Below are positions 12,119 through 23,253 of a stretch of DNA of 64,000 nt, one piece after another; position 1 is the first letter of the stretch; every line of letters begins with the position of its first letter. Below the pieces are notes generated by a model. The model was not told the DNA's origin. It did not search any database and saw nothing but the letters and a program-made list of their open reading frames with translations. The position numbers and the translations under genes were made by a program. Origin of the DNA: Papaver somniferum (Eukaryota; Streptophyta; Magnoliopsida; Ranunculales; Papaveraceae); NCBI RefSeq assembly GCF_003573695.1, contig NW_020650526.1, forward strand, positions 3,417,208 to 3,481,207. Direction: 5' to 3'.

Positions 12119-13560
12119 TAGACGCATTTATGTGTCTATTTTCATCTCTATTGTGTATATTGTTAGTACCCATTTTTGTATTTATTTCGGCATTTTATCT
12201 CTTTGTAGGTGTTTTTGGAGAAACAAGCTTTTGCGGCGAAATTGGCTCGAAAAGTTGTTAAAGGCACCTGGGAGGACATTTGCTATTCGGACTCTCGCTT
12301 TGGATAAGGGGTAACCTATTTCCAGGCAACTGCTAAAGGGAGAACAACACAGGATAGGGGGACACCTTCTTCACGATTTGAATTATAGAATTTGGCGGGA
12401 AAGCACTCGTTTACGCTGTTAAGATTTGAAATGATTTCTGAAACATTTTCAAGGAGATTAAACACTGGAAATTGATTGGTCTGGACTTGGTGTGACTTAA
12501 CAAGTTCATTAGAAGCAATTGGATCGATCTAATTGGGCTGGAATTGCCGGAAAAAGGAAACAGAGTAAAAAAAAGAAATACGGCCCCTGTCGAGTTTGTT
12601 TTTGGACATTCAGAGAGATTAAAGGCAAGAAATTCATTCCAAAGATACATATTCTATCTAAGGAAGAGTTTGATTTAATTGGGAGAGCTCAGAAACGCGT
12701 GAAACGAATTAGGGAAGAGATTATTGTCGTGACTGCCAAGGAAGGAAAGAAGAGATTTCGAAGCGATTTGGGAAAGATTTAATGACCCTTTTGTGTATAA
12801 ATAGGATTCTTAGGTCCCCTATAAGGATGACAAATAGTTTGGAGTAGTTTAGAGCACCACAAAGCTGAGAAGATCGAGTTGCAGGAAGTTACAGCTGAAC
12901 TGTCCGTTTTCTGCTGCTGCTGAAGAACAAACGTCGCAAGGAAGAACAACGTCTCAAATTCGCAACATCACTTCTCTGTAACATCTGAACTGTCTTCTTT
13001 TCTTTCACTGTAACAATTTAACAGCGCCTTTGGAACAGTTATTTCTGTTGCAATTTTTCTGTTTTATTGTTTCACCTCTTGTAAACACTTTTGGGCTATA
13101 AGCATGTATTTTGAGCAAGTGATTAATATGAGGAGCTAAATCCCTTATCCGAGGCAACGGAGGAAGCCATTGTTCCATGAAAAGTGGTATAATTCTATTT
13201 TAATTATTTATTGCAATTATTTTACATGATTATTTGCATAGAACTATTATAGAAAATTGATTTTTATTGAGTAGTTGTGAATCGTTTTGATGGAGCATGC
13301 TTGGTTCTAAAACTTTTGATGTTTCATGCTTTGTGATTACAACTATTACTTCAAAAATCTATTAGAGGCAAAATATTAAATCACTTTAAAAGAAAGAATT
13401 GCATGAATATTGATTAGAATTTTCACTTAATTGGTTAATGGTGGAATCCAGGGTCTCGGTATTTTCTTATTATCTTTGAAACAACTTTATTTAATTTTCG
13501 AAAACCCTTCACAAATTCGAGTTGAACGAATCTTATTACCACTTTTTCTACAACAATTAA
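12119..13560. other. Interruption of the antisense gene; possible solo LTR or large intron
   Basis: No domain is recognisable. The segment begins with TGTTAGTACCCATTTTTG (12158), contains TATA-like GTGTATAAATAGG (12793-12805) and ends with sequence such as GGTCTCGGTATTTTC (13452), features that recall a gypsy LTR with its start, promoter and following leader. I found no exact target duplication and no partner repeat in the window. An intron of the antisense gene is the alternative. Confidence 0.3.
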
Positions 13561-14011
13561 AAACAAATCATTATCTCCATGAAGAAAGAAAATACTCGCT
13601 GGGGTATTCGATTAAGAGGAAAAGATAATATTGATGAATCTAAAATTCTTATGCAAGATATTGACTGGCATTCTGGTAAAAACAAAACTCCTCGCCAATC
13701 CAAAGATGACAAAGGTGTGTGTTTCCTTTAATGCTAAAGGGTACTTACATTGCTGGATCAAACGTCCTTCATGTGAATCTCGCAGCATATCAACCTTGGG
13801 TTTTCTCCTGGCCCGAAAAGGAGAAGGAGGTATATTTATCCCCTTTAACTCATTTTATACTTCTTCATTGATTTTTACTATTATGTTCGCTAACTCTTGC
13901 GATATTCCGCAGATCCAAAAACTAAAAGATAGTTATAACAGGACTGGAAAATCTAGTACTCTGTTGGCTCTTCGCTCATATACAGATGAGGTAAGAAATT
14001 TTCTCTTATGA
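13561..14011 (+). pseudogene. Antisense gene in element 2, middle exons
   Basis: The frame around 13600-13730 contains DIDWHSGKNKTPRQSKDD, and a second frame from 13706 contains VCVSFNAKGYLHCWIKRPSC. A GT donor-like GTAAGA follows at 13990. The two frames do not join without a shift, so either an intron is missed or the copy has decayed. Similar W- and F-rich segments sit between the N-terminal domain and coiled coil in plant gypsy-type transposase proteins (inference). Confidence 0.4.
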
Positions 14012-14072
14012 CTTTAAATAGTACTGTCATTCCCATGCTCCCATTTCTTACTTCTATCTCTATGCGAAGATT

Positions 14073-14435
14073 ATTGCTGAAGTAGAAGAATTTTTTGATG
14101 CTGCGAAGATTAGCGATAAAGGTAAAGGTGCTCTTCGTAGAGAAAAATCAACTGGTCCTCCTCCAAAGAAAAGAAAAGTGTGTTCTTATTCTCCGTCAAA
14201 TTTTCTTCCTAACGAGAATTCTGAAAGTGACAAGGATGATGAGGATAATGATGATCTCGCTGGAACTGAAAATTCTCCTCCCGAATCTTCTATGGCTAAG
14301 CTTTCTGGCCTCTTTTCTGATTCTCTACAAGGAATGGGAGATAGCCAGTTCGCAAATACCTGCAAAGCTCTTGCTACCCTCTGTGATGTCCCTTTACTAG
14401 ATGGTGATAGCTCTCTTCGCGGAGTTTCTAGATAA
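14073..14435 (+). pseudogene. Antisense gene in element 2, exon with nuclear localisation signal
   Basis: The exon opens near 14070 after a TCTATGCGAAG acceptor-like sequence and reads IIAEVEEFFDAAKISDKGKG, followed by PPPKKRKV at about 14157-14180, a textbook monopartite nuclear localisation signal. An acidic stretch (ENSESDKDDEDNDD) follows, then MAKLSGLFSDSLQGMG. A TAA at 14433-14435 ends the frame; in-frame sequence continues to a GT at about 14473, so the stop may be a late mutation. Confidence 0.5.
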
Positions 14436-14552
14436 GTGACTCCCGACTTCTTGCATTCTATCAATAGTTTGGTATACTTTCATCTTTTTACTTCTTCATT
14501 GTTATAACTCAAAATCTCTTTCTATATTAATATTTTTTATTTCTTTTCGCAG

Positions 14553-14760
14553 GCTGGAAAAGCTTCTTTTGCGGTTGCCTCAGATCTAAAGAGAAGACGC
14601 GAAATTCTTGAAAAGAAGAATCTTCAATTTCGCAAAAGGAATGAAGAATTGGAAGTTGAAGTTAAAGGTCTTCGCGAGAAGAATATACAATTAGAAATTG
14701 ATTCTTTCTCTTATAAGAACAAAATTTCTAGTCTTCAACAAGCTAATAATCAACTTTATG
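14553..14760 (+). pseudogene. Antisense gene in element 2, coiled-coil exon
   Basis: Bounded by TTTCGCAG before 14553 and GTATAT after 14760, so it looks like a spliced exon. It encodes about 69 residues beginning AGKASFAVASDLKRR and rich in Lys, Glu, Leu and Gln with heptad-like spacing (REILEKKNLQFRKRNEELEV), a coiled coil. No stop codon interrupts it. Confidence 0.55.
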
Positions 14761-14852
14761 GTATATTACTTTTCTCTTTTCTCTTTATTCATTCATCTTG
14801 TTGTTTTATCTTATTTAAATGATCCTTTTTGCTGACATTTATTGTCTTTATG

Positions 14853-15386
14853 ATGAAGCTACCCTTCTTCGTTCATTTCCTAATCCCTTGGATAATGATA
14901 CCCTTCTTGAACGTCTTAACAATTCCTTAAATAGCTTTTCTAATGATAGAATTTCATCTCTTTCTCTAAATGAACTTAGATCACAATTTCGCCTCTTAGA
15001 AATTGATCATCGATCCAGTTTAGGCTTAGCTAAAAGATTTAAACGTCTCCTTATTGATTCCAAAAAGAAAACCAATGAGTTGAGAACCAAGATTAGCGGT
15101 CTCATAGATGATAAATATCGTATCTCTGATTAAGGTGCCAAGGCTCTGGCGAAATTCCAAGAGACTCTCCTTGAAGTCAACTTGAGCGAGATGAAGCTAA
15201 CCACAAGAATATTGAACTCTGCGAAAGGGAAAATCAAATTCGTTCTCGTCTTCTCATAAGTAGTGAGGAAGAATTTGTATGGGCTGCGAAAATTTTAGAT
15301 GATGCTAGAAAAGATTTATGTGTAAATGTTAGTCTCCAAGATGAACATACAGCCTTGACTAGAGACATGATTTCTGACAGAGAAGG
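14853..15386 (+). pseudogene. Antisense gene in element 2, second helical exon
   Basis: The frame from about 14857 encodes EATLLRSFPNPLDNDTLLER and a Ser/Leu-rich helical region ending LIDDKYRISD at a TAA (15131-15133). Downstream coiled-coil-like sequence continues in another frame to an AGAGAAG/GTTTCT donor-like site near 15386. One stop and one shift separate it from a clean exon. Confidence 0.4.
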
Positions 15387-15467
15387 TTTCTAATTGCTCT
15401 TCTTTACTAATCTTTTGCTTCTTATAGATTTTCATCAAGTTAATAATTGGTTGTCTTTTGTTTGCAG

Positions 15468-15853
15468 ATTCTGAAAATAGATATCGTGAAAAGATTGAAG
15501 AACTTGAAGCTGAAAAGGAGGAACTCGCAAAGAATCTTTCTTCTCGCAACGACAAGTATTCTAGATTTAAGAATCAAATCAAAATCACCATTGAAAATTT
15601 TAAGAATGATGCTACGCATTTTCGCAATCAAACCATCCAGATGGTTTGTGATGATCATAATATCCCACATTCTGATTACCCTTGTCTTTTAGAGGAAATC
15701 CCACAGAATACTCCTAATCTGATTATCTCTGATAGTGATGCTGACGATGAAGAATCTGATAGTGATGGAAGTTCTGATAGTGATGAGGATTCTGACGCAG
15801 ATGAAGAAGGAAATAAGTCTGATGAAGATAATGAAGGATTAACCAAGAAATAG
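15468..15853 (+). pseudogene. Antisense gene in element 2, C-terminal coiled coil and acidic tail
   Basis: A TTTGCAG acceptor precedes 15468. The exon encodes a coiled coil (YREKIEELEAEKEELAKNL) and then a strongly acidic tail made of DSD/DEDSD words, ending with a TAG at 15851-15853. About 128 residues without interruption. Together with the NLS-bearing exon it describes a nuclear, dimerising, acidic-tailed protein. Function is unknown. Confidence 0.55.
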
Positions 15854-16173
15854 TCTTTATTTCTTCTTTGATTCTTTGTAGCACTTGTATATTTATTTCT
15901 TCTTTCTGTATATTTGAGTTTCTTTCATTTTTGGCCTGCGTAAACTAAAAAAATTCTTCTTTGCAATACAGTTAATCAATATAATCATTAATTCTTGAAT
16001 TTTTTGAGTAAATCTCTTATATGGAGACAAATAGCATTTTCTAATTTCATACATTCCCATACTTGCCTCTGTTATTTGAATCCAAATGAGAGATTTCATA
16101 AACTTTTTCTTATTGTACAATTTCGCAAGTTCTTGCGAAGTGAATTTTGTTTCTTTTCAAAATCTCATTCCTG

Positions 16174-17098
16174 TGTGGTCTTATTTTGCCTTCCTAATTA
16201 AAGGTCTTATTATGCCACCTCTTGTCATTGCGACAAAATCGCAGGACGTCCTTGCACTTTCATGCAATAACCCATTGATCTTGCCTTAACTTTTTCTTCT
16301 GTATTATGGCCACTTCAGGAATATTGCGACAATATGACAGGCCTAAATATTCTTGCAAAAATAAAGCCCCATGACATTGCCGTCTTGCGATGAAATCGCA
16401 GGACGTATTCGCACTTTCATGAGAAAACCCATTGATCTCATCTTATCTTTTTCTTTTGTATTATTGCCTCTTCAGGAATGTTGCACAAATATGACAAGCC
16501 TTAATTATCCTTGCGAATAATAAGCCTCATGACATTTGCGTCTTAAGACACTTATCATCTCCCTAACAGAGGGTGCCGCCCTTATCTTCCCCCTGGTTTC
16601 TCCTTCAAGGAGGCGTACTTCTACCATACAAGGTTAGCTCCTCCCATCCAGTCTTAACAACAACCAGTTGTTTTCGCAGACTCTTATCCCTTTTACCTAT
16701 AGGGCTTATGGTTACGAGACTGCACCCTAAGTGGGGTTTTCTTCGGGACGAGTGCAGTATAAGCCAAGACTTGTCAAGAATGGCAAGGACGCTTCAAACG
16801 CCCTCGACACTCTTGACTCAACCGTGTACCTCGGCTCCTTGATCATATATGCACTCCTTGGGAGAGTTCTTATTACCTTAGTCGCCCAACCTATGTCATA
16901 TGCTTAAGTTGAGAATCCAAGGTGCCTCTCCCGGATGGGCTTTATTGACCCCAAATCTCCATGACTCAGGTTCCGGTGGCGGTGTAGCCTTTCCCTGAGT
17001 CATGCAATAGGTACCCCCTAATATGACGTACTTTAGGTCTTACATTTGCCTCTTGCGAAATTTTATTCGCGAACTAGGGTGTACGCCATAAAGGTTCG
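16174..17098 (-). repeat. Non-coding block shared by elements 1 and 2 (copy 2)
   Basis: Counterpart of 4924-5847. In element 2 it sits between the end of the protease frame and the antisense gene, that is, where RT, RNase H and integrase would be expected. Confidence 0.75.
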
Positions 17099-17348
17099 CC
17101 TCTTTCTCTTTTGTCATTCATTATCTCTGCGAGAGTCTCGCAATTCATAACATTGTATCTGAATTTCACAATCTCAATTTTGTTGTTCAATCAAATGTAT
17201 TTTTGAGAATTTTACTTATTGCGAGATTATCGCAACAACTTAATCATTCATACATTTCTTGCTTTAATTATTTTTGCCCTCCTCTGCTTCTTTATGATTT
17301 TCTGCTACTGCTTCCTTGGTGATGGTATGTTTATCCTTTTACCCTGAG

Positions 17349-18695
17349 CTAGCATTGATTTTGTAACATTTCTTCTCCTTTCTTTTCTATTGTATCCACC
17401 ATCAACTTCTCACTTCTTTGTACATCCTTGACTTTATGTCGCCAGTTTTCCTTCTTATTTGCTCTTCCTTCACAAGATTCTATCTCAGGTTCGTAATATT
17501 TATTTCCTTCAACCCAGTCTCCATTTATGATTCCTACACCATTGGGGTGAGGGAATTTGATGCATTTATGGAAAGTTGAAGCTACACCCAGAATCCCATG
17601 TATCCAAGGTCGACCAATTAATGCATTGTAGGGTGATTCTACATCAACAACACATAATGAGATTTCTGAAGATATTCCCTTCATTGGAATTTGCATATTA
17701 ACCTACCCTTTAGGCTTGCTTGCAGTACCATTAAAACCATATATATTATATGTTGATGGTATAAGATCATCATCTCTTCCACCCATGGTTTTATAAGTAT
17801 GATAAAATAAGATGTTCACAAAGCTTCCAGTATCGACTAGGATTCTATTGATTGCCCATGAATCTTCAGTTTCATCATCCTCATCTTCTTTTGGTTTTGG
17901 ATTAATCTCTAATTTTATTACCAATGGATTTTCATGCATCTCTTCTCCTTCGGGAACTTCTTCTGCGGTAAAGGAAATTATCTGTTTCTGCCATTCCTCT
18001 AGTTTCGAAATTTTCGCAATATTCATAATTTCTTTTCCATTATTATCTCTTGCGAACACTCGACTTAAAACATTATCATGAAAGTCTTCAATTGTCTTGT
18101 ATGAATGTACGATAGAGTGACAGAATAGATTTTTTGCTTTTGCACCCACTTCTATGAAATTTTTTTCTTTCTTTTTAATTGTATTCACTTTGTGATGTTC
18201 TGGTGGTGGTGGTAATGGTTGAGGTTGTGGATGCCCTACCAGAAATTCGTTTAATTTCCCCTGATCTATCATTCTCAAAATAATCCTCTTTATATTTCTG
18301 CAATCGTTTGTGGTATTCCCATGAAAATGATGATAAGAACAAAATTCACGACTTCTATGATTTGGAGGTGGTTCCGTTCCCATGTTCCACGGTGTTGGTA
18401 TATTTTCCATCAAGATTATAGCTTCCCATATCTTCTCCACACTTGCATTTAGAGGTGGCATCTTGATTTCTTCCCATACTACCTTATGACCTCCTTGTCC
18501 TCTATTAAAGTTTGGTCTTTGACCTCCATAAGTTTCTTGCGGTTGATCGAGTCTTTGAATCTTGTTATTTCTTCCACGACTGTAGAAATTTATTTCTCTT
18601 TCATACTCTTCTTGATCTCGACTTCCCATATCTACCAACTTCTGCTGATTGTCACCTGTCACCTTTTCTTGTTGTACTTGCGAAGTATTCGCCAC
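17349..18695 (-). pseudogene. Aspartic protease region of element 2
   Basis: The 330-codon frame 18695-17703 starts near a zinc-knuckle-like segment (CSYHHFHGNTTNDC, residues about 142-155) and ends with the aspartic protease active site LVDTGSFVNILF (about 286-297). After one stop at 17703-17705 the same frame continues (17696-17349) with the protease C-terminal half: NALIGRPWIHG and STFHKCIKF. These motifs align closely in spacing with LLGRPWLHRNG and STYHQCIKF of the Tat element at 54 kb, which places element 2 in or near the Tat lineage. Its frame differs from the upstream gag frame, implying a frameshift near 18720. Confidence 0.75.
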
Positions 18696-18736
18696 CGTAT
18701 TTATTAGCTTGGAAATAAGCTTTCATTCACTGCTTG

Positions 18737-20590
18737 TCAGCTGGTATTCGCAACTGGATATGATTCCATTTCATTTTGTCTTTCCTCCAAAGCAATGTAT
18801 TCTTCTTGAAGTTCTCGCAATTCAGTCATTGTAATTGTATTATTGACTCTGAAAATTTGGACATACAACAGGTTTGTTGCAAACATAGCATTGATAAATG
18901 ATAATATGAGATATCTCTCATCTACACGGCCAGCCATTTCTCCACACATGGTTCTCCATCTTTTAGTCAAGTTTTTCAAGCTTTCACCAATTCTTTGTTT
19001 TAATCCAAACACATCTTCTACACTAGGTCGTAAGGAATTATTACTTATATATGCTCCCAAGAATGTGGTCTGCAAATGATTGAAGGAGGTTATTGTGTTC
19101 TTTGGTATACCTTCAAACCATTTTAACGCCTCTCCTGTTAAGCTGGATGCGAAATATTTGCACAATATCGCATCATGATTTTCCCATTGTAGCATGCACC
19201 TCACATAAGATTTAATGTGTTGAATTGCACAAGTTGTTCCATTAAAAATGTTGGTTAATGCGGGAAAATTGCATTTCGGTGGTATTCCTCCTAATTGTAC
19301 TTCTCTGGTAAATGGTGTTTTCGCAACTTCTTCTATTGCTTCATCCAATTGTCTTCTACCTACTTCTCCTCTGTTATTTAGCATTCCTCTCATTTCTTCT
19401 AATTCTTTCAAGATTTGTTGATTTACTCCTGAATCTTGACCCATTGGTCTCTTTAATTTTGCTTCTCTTCTTATGCGTTCACGTTTATCTTCTCTTGCGA
19501 AATTTTGTATCTCTTCTTCATTATCCTCATCTCGTCTTCTTCTGCGATTCTCTTCCTCATCCCTATCTTGAATTCGCAAGCGATGATGTCGTTCATTTTC
19601 CCCTCCATAATTTTGTTCATTTCTTATCAACTCAATTCGCTATCTTTCAGCCATTCTCTTCACTCTATCATACTCCTCATTGAGATTATCATTATTCCAG
19701 TTTTGTATACGCCTTCTTTATCGGTTGTCATGATTGTTCTGGCGAATTGTCTCCTGAAGCTCTTGTTTTTCCATTTCCGCTCTCAACTTTTCACGTTCGC
19801 ATATTAAACGTGTTTGTTCAGCATTATGTCTTTCAATTTCTTCTTCAATTGTTTGTTGATTTCTTTGATTTTCTCTCACGTGTAAAATTCTTCTTCCCTC
19901 CTCTTGATTTCCTTCGCCATCTTGGTTACTTTGCCTCTGAATTTTCCCGTTCTCTTGATTTCCTCTAATTTTCCTATCATCAAAAGAATCATTTTGTGGA
20001 ATGTAACGATCATCAATTCTTTCTCTATTTTCGCGATATTCTTCATTAGGATTTGACATTTCTTCCTGAATATTGTTTCCAACATTGATTGTAGGTGAAT
20101 TTTGCCTCATTTCTCTTCTAGTTGATCTGGAATATGATTTTGTAATACTTCTCGATCTTATATTCTGCAATCTGATATTCTCCATTCTTAATTCGTGATT
20201 TTGTCTTGTTAAATTTGCACGCTCTTCCGCCTCAGCTCTTCTTTCCTCATGTATTCTTCGTCTAAATGTTTCTAACGCTCCAATTTCTTCATCTCCATGA
20301 ATTATTCCTTCATCTGCTTCTTGATTTCTCTCTTCCTGTCTGTAATTTCTATCTTGTTGCTCTTCTTCTATTTCTTCTGCTGAATTTGATCGCCAAGTGT
20401 GTACGTTCACTTTGTCATAATCTGTATTCCTCTCTTGAACTAGTGTTTGTTGAATTGGTGATTGAATTATATTTTCTATATTATTTCTCCTTCTCGTAGA
20501 TTCTCCCACTTCACTTCTTTCTCTTCTAGCAATTCTTTTGCTTCTTCTAATAGTAGTTGGTTGTTCGGATGTATTTCTTCTTCTAGCCAT
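18737..20590 (-). pseudogene. gag of element 2
   Basis: ATG at 20590 lies about 150 bp after the 5' LTR. A 290-codon Arg/Glu/Asn-rich charged segment (20590-19718) is followed, in the same frame after two stops, by a 297-codon frame (19630-18737). The latter contains a Retrotrans_gag-type domain with ALKWFEGIPKNTITSFNHL and LTKRWRTMCGEM. Gag forms the capsid that packages the element RNA. Three in-frame stops or a frameshift make this copy non-functional unless edited. There is no downstream polymerase. Confidence 0.75.
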
Positions 20591-20716
20591 TTCTTCAATG
20601 CTAACATTGTTTCAAGAAATTATGAAAAATTCTTAATCAACTACTTCAAATTATCAAAAATCTCAATGTTAATCTTCGATTTTTTATAGAATAGTCTTCA
20701 ATCTTCAATCTTCAAT

Positions 20717-20736
20717 CGTTCCTGTTTCTAGCGCCA
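20717..20736 (-). other. Primer-binding site of element 2
   Basis: On the minus strand, after TAA, comes TGGCGCTAGAAACAGG, identical over 16 bases to element 1. It marks this LTR as the 5' LTR and fixes the minus orientation. Confidence 0.75.
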
Positions 20737-20739
20737 TTA

Positions 20740-21198
20740 TGTAGTTGCATGAAATCCTACAATACACCCCTCGTATGATTTTATCGTTGATCATCCTATT
20801 TTTAGGTTGACACTCTTAATTTTATTGATTAATTTCCGAATATTCTTACAAGGAAAATAAAGAAATCAAGAATGATCTATGCTCTCAACTTTCTCTCTCC
20901 TATTTACTTATCTCTCACTCAAAAAAGATCTCTCTCTCCTTTACAATTCGAATGATTATTTATAAAGGAAATACATAATGGATGAAAGCTAATCTATCCT
21001 TTATTTTCGGATATGGTTTGCGACATTCTCGCAACCTTACAAATGTTGACTTCGCAAGCTTTCTTATTTTCGCAAGACTATCACATCTTTCCCATGATAT
21101 TTGCTGACGTTGTTTTCTGAAACTGTTTAGCGACGCTATTGTGCAATTCCATTGATAATTTTGCTGAGACACAATTGTTGCGAGAATCTGATCCTACA
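20740..21198 (-). repeat. 5' LTR of element 2
   Basis: Direct repeat of 10854-11312. Ends at 21198, followed by the second ATGTA target copy. Confidence 0.9.
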
Positions 21199-21480
21199 AT
21201 GTAATTTGAAGAGTGTATAAAATCAAGATCAATACCATTTTTCCACAATAAAGCCAAACCACCAACTCTAATTCTATCCTCATTGCACCATATATTAGGA
21301 TATCTCATTTATTTTAGTAGGAAGGTGGCTTTTTTGATTATAGATTTGGTTTCAGATAGAAAAATGATATCTGGGTTATAATTAAATATACATTTCTTTA
21401 GATGGTCTCTAGTTAGTTTATTACTTAGACCTTGAAGATTCCAGCTGAGTACTTCATATTTATGTTCTCTAGAATGTACT
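21199..21480 (-). pseudogene. LINE ORF2 start: N-terminal half of the endonuclease
   Basis: On the minus strand from about 21457 a continuous frame reads LSWNLQGLSNKL, DIIFLSETKS, one stop, then MRYPNIWCNEDRIRVGGLAL and LLWKNGIDLDF. WN-QGL and SETK are N-terminal motifs of L1-type AP endonucleases, with the catalytic glutamate in SETK. The frame runs into LTR element 2 at 21198 and its continuation is found at 10853 downward. Confidence 0.8.
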
Positions 21481-21543
21481 TCTTGTAATTTCTATTATGC
21501 TTAATGAAATAATAAAGAATATAATAATGGGGTTTTAGATAGT

Positions 21544-21978
21544 TTACCATTGAATTTCCTTGTCCTGCTTATGAGCTTTGGTAGTTTGTAATGTGTCTGT
21601 CCCAGTCCGACCACCTCCTTGCATATTCAGATGTTGAGTGTTGTCCATTTGCTGATCGTTCTCATTTTCCTCCTCTATGGGTTCAGTTACATCATTTGAG
21701 CTGGCTCTGGAGCTTTCCACTTCTCTAGTTATTTTCAACCTCCTTATGCCTCCCCTTCTGCTGCTTTGTCCTCTCTCACGTACATAATAGGCAGTTGAGT
21801 TATCATCATCCTGAGCTTGTTCTGGATAGAAAAAATTACAGTATTGTCCATCTTTAGGCCTGACAAATAGCACCATATTAGCTCTTCTGCTTTTGCTGTT
21901 CTTATTTGAAGAGATTCTTGTTAGAGCTTCATTGATATAATTCCAATATTCATTTGTTGTCATGCTGCTGCAAGGAAT
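21544..21978 (-). pseudogene. LINE ORF1, C-terminal part
   Basis: About 145 codons of LINE sequence to a TAA-type end near 21544, rich in Arg, Ser, Asn and Glu with no named fold. The reading frame starts inside the CACTA element only by chance; its true upstream part is at 24863 onward. It ends shortly before the ORF2 start, as expected for plant L1 elements. Confidence 0.6.
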
Positions 21979-22257
21979 CACTAGTGGAAAATGGGTGTTA
22001 TACAACCCACATCCGCGACCCTCGTTGATCGTAGTTGGACCGTTGACATGAGGTAATTTATTCAATTTTCTTAATTGAATCTTCAATCAATGGGGAGTTA
22101 CATGTGGGTTTTGTGAATGGAATATTGAAAATTGTTATTTTGGGTTGTACGTTTGTGGATGAAGGTGAATTGAGGAATTGTAATTTGAGCAATGTTGTGG
22201 GTTTGATCTGTTTTTCATGTATGTTACTAATTGACTGGAGACCCTTTTTTTCATCTA

Positions 22258-22378
22258 GGTGTTATAGGAAGAATGGGTGCGCTCATCTTCGTTATTTCAA
22301 ACGCGTTGGTTTGGCAGGAGATTCCATCAGGATTTCTCTCCGTGCAGCCAATAAATTTTCTTCTTTGTGTGGTTGTGG
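22258..22378 (+). other. Unidentified exon-like segment inside the CACTA element
   Basis: Preceded by TTTTTTTCATCTAG and followed by GTAAGAACAAG, so it has plausible splice borders and is open in two frames. I do not recognise the product in either frame. Given its neighbours it is probably another captured host exon. Confidence 0.3.
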
Positions 22379-22531
22379 TAAGAACAAGAGTATCTCCAGA
22401 TGAGATAAGGGTGATTTATGTTTATCATTTGGAATCTGCTGTGATGATGATGTATCTTATTTGTTGGTCAAGTATATTTGCATAAAGCCTAAGAAACAAG
22501 ATCCCTGTATTAAAATAAACATGCTCTGCAG

Positions 22532-22616
22532 ATGTCTCACCGTAAGTTTGAGCACCCAAGACATGGTTCATTGGGATTTCTTCCTGGGAAAAGGGCTGCA
22601 CGCCACAGAGGAAAAG
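22532..22616 (+). pseudogene. RPL3: Captured first coding exon of ribosomal protein L3 (uL3)
   Basis: ATG at 22532 opens [16 protein letters not shown] and continues [12 protein letters not shown], the highly conserved start of eukaryotic uL3. The exon ends at a GT (22617) in the codon after RGK, and CTGCAG precedes the ATG. uL3 is a large-subunit ribosomal protein of about 390 residues; only about 28 are here. It is followed by a 300-bp intron and a second L3 exon. Confidence 0.9.
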
Positions 22617-22917
22617 GTTTTTTTTTTCCCCTAATCTTTTTGGTTTTTTCATTGAGTTCTTGAAATTGAATAGAGTAGCTTGTCAACGTTGCAGTAATTC
22701 ACTTTTGATTATTTTTTGCTGCCATGATAGTCTTAGGAGCTTTAAGAAACAAAACTGTTTATAGTGGCAACCTTATGCTTATCTGTGTTCATTACTTGTG
22801 TTGTTACTATTCTTCCATATCAAGCTAGGAATGTTCTCACTCTTTATCTTTTTTGAGTTTATGTTGTTCATGGAATTGTAGTACTTAGTTCCTCACAGTT
22901 TGATGATGTTTGTGCAG

Positions 22918-23019
22918 TGAAGTCCTTCCCCAAGGATGATTCATCAAAGCCATGTAGATCGACTGCATTTCTAGGATACAAGGCTAGGATGACTCACATT
23001 GTGCGAAAAACATGGATCA

Positions 23020-23021
<2 letters not shown>
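22918..23021 (+). pseudogene. RPL3: Captured second exon fragment of ribosomal protein L3
   Basis: After a GTGCAG acceptor the frame continues [20 protein letters not shown] and [11 protein letters not shown], matching uL3 directly after the first exon and in phase with it. Similarity stops after about 33 residues, at TWIK, where a 36-base T run begins. The intron was kept, so this is a DNA-level capture rather than a retrocopy. Only the first 60 or so residues of the ribosomal protein are represented. Confidence 0.9.

Positions 23022-23057
<36 letters not shown>
23022..23057. repeat. Poly(T) run of 36 bases
   Basis: Uninterrupted T from 23022 to 23057 immediately after the L3 exon fragment. 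It may mark the break between two captured fragments. Confidence 0.95.
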
Positions 23058-23061
<4 letters not shown>

Positions 23062-23253
23062 AATAACCACTCTTCATCTTTCATTAATTTTTCGTGTATA
23101 AATTAGAACTCAGTTGTATTTACTTATTTACTGCATTTTAACAGAACTTTTTTAGTTATCTACTTACCCTGTTTTAGTTATTTACTTACCTTGTTTTAGT
23201 TACAATACTTGGTTATGCAAACATTTTAACTTCGTTGTATTCTGGTTGTGTAG

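Larger units (their letters stand above)
10854..21198 (-). mobile_element. LTR retrotransposon with gag-protease only and an antisense gene (element 2)
   Basis: 459-bp LTRs at 10854-11312 and 20740-21198 begin TGTAGTTGCA and end GATCCTACA. The target ATGTA is duplicated at 10849-10853 and 21199-21203. On the minus strand the order is LTR, primer-binding site (20736-20717), gag (from 20590), protease (to 17349), the block shared with element 1 (17098-16174), an antisense intron-containing gene (plus strand 11688-15853), polypurine tract and LTR. Reverse transcriptase, RNase H and integrase are absent, so it is non-autonomous. The protease resembles that of the Tat element at 52 kb. By eye 15-20 differences separate the LTRs, more than in element 1. 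Confidence 0.9.

Noticed and set aside
22104..22403. Plus-strand frame of 99 codons inside the CACTA element
   Set aside because: It crosses a probable splice acceptor at 22257 and combines intron with exon-like sequence, so the frame as such is not a gene.
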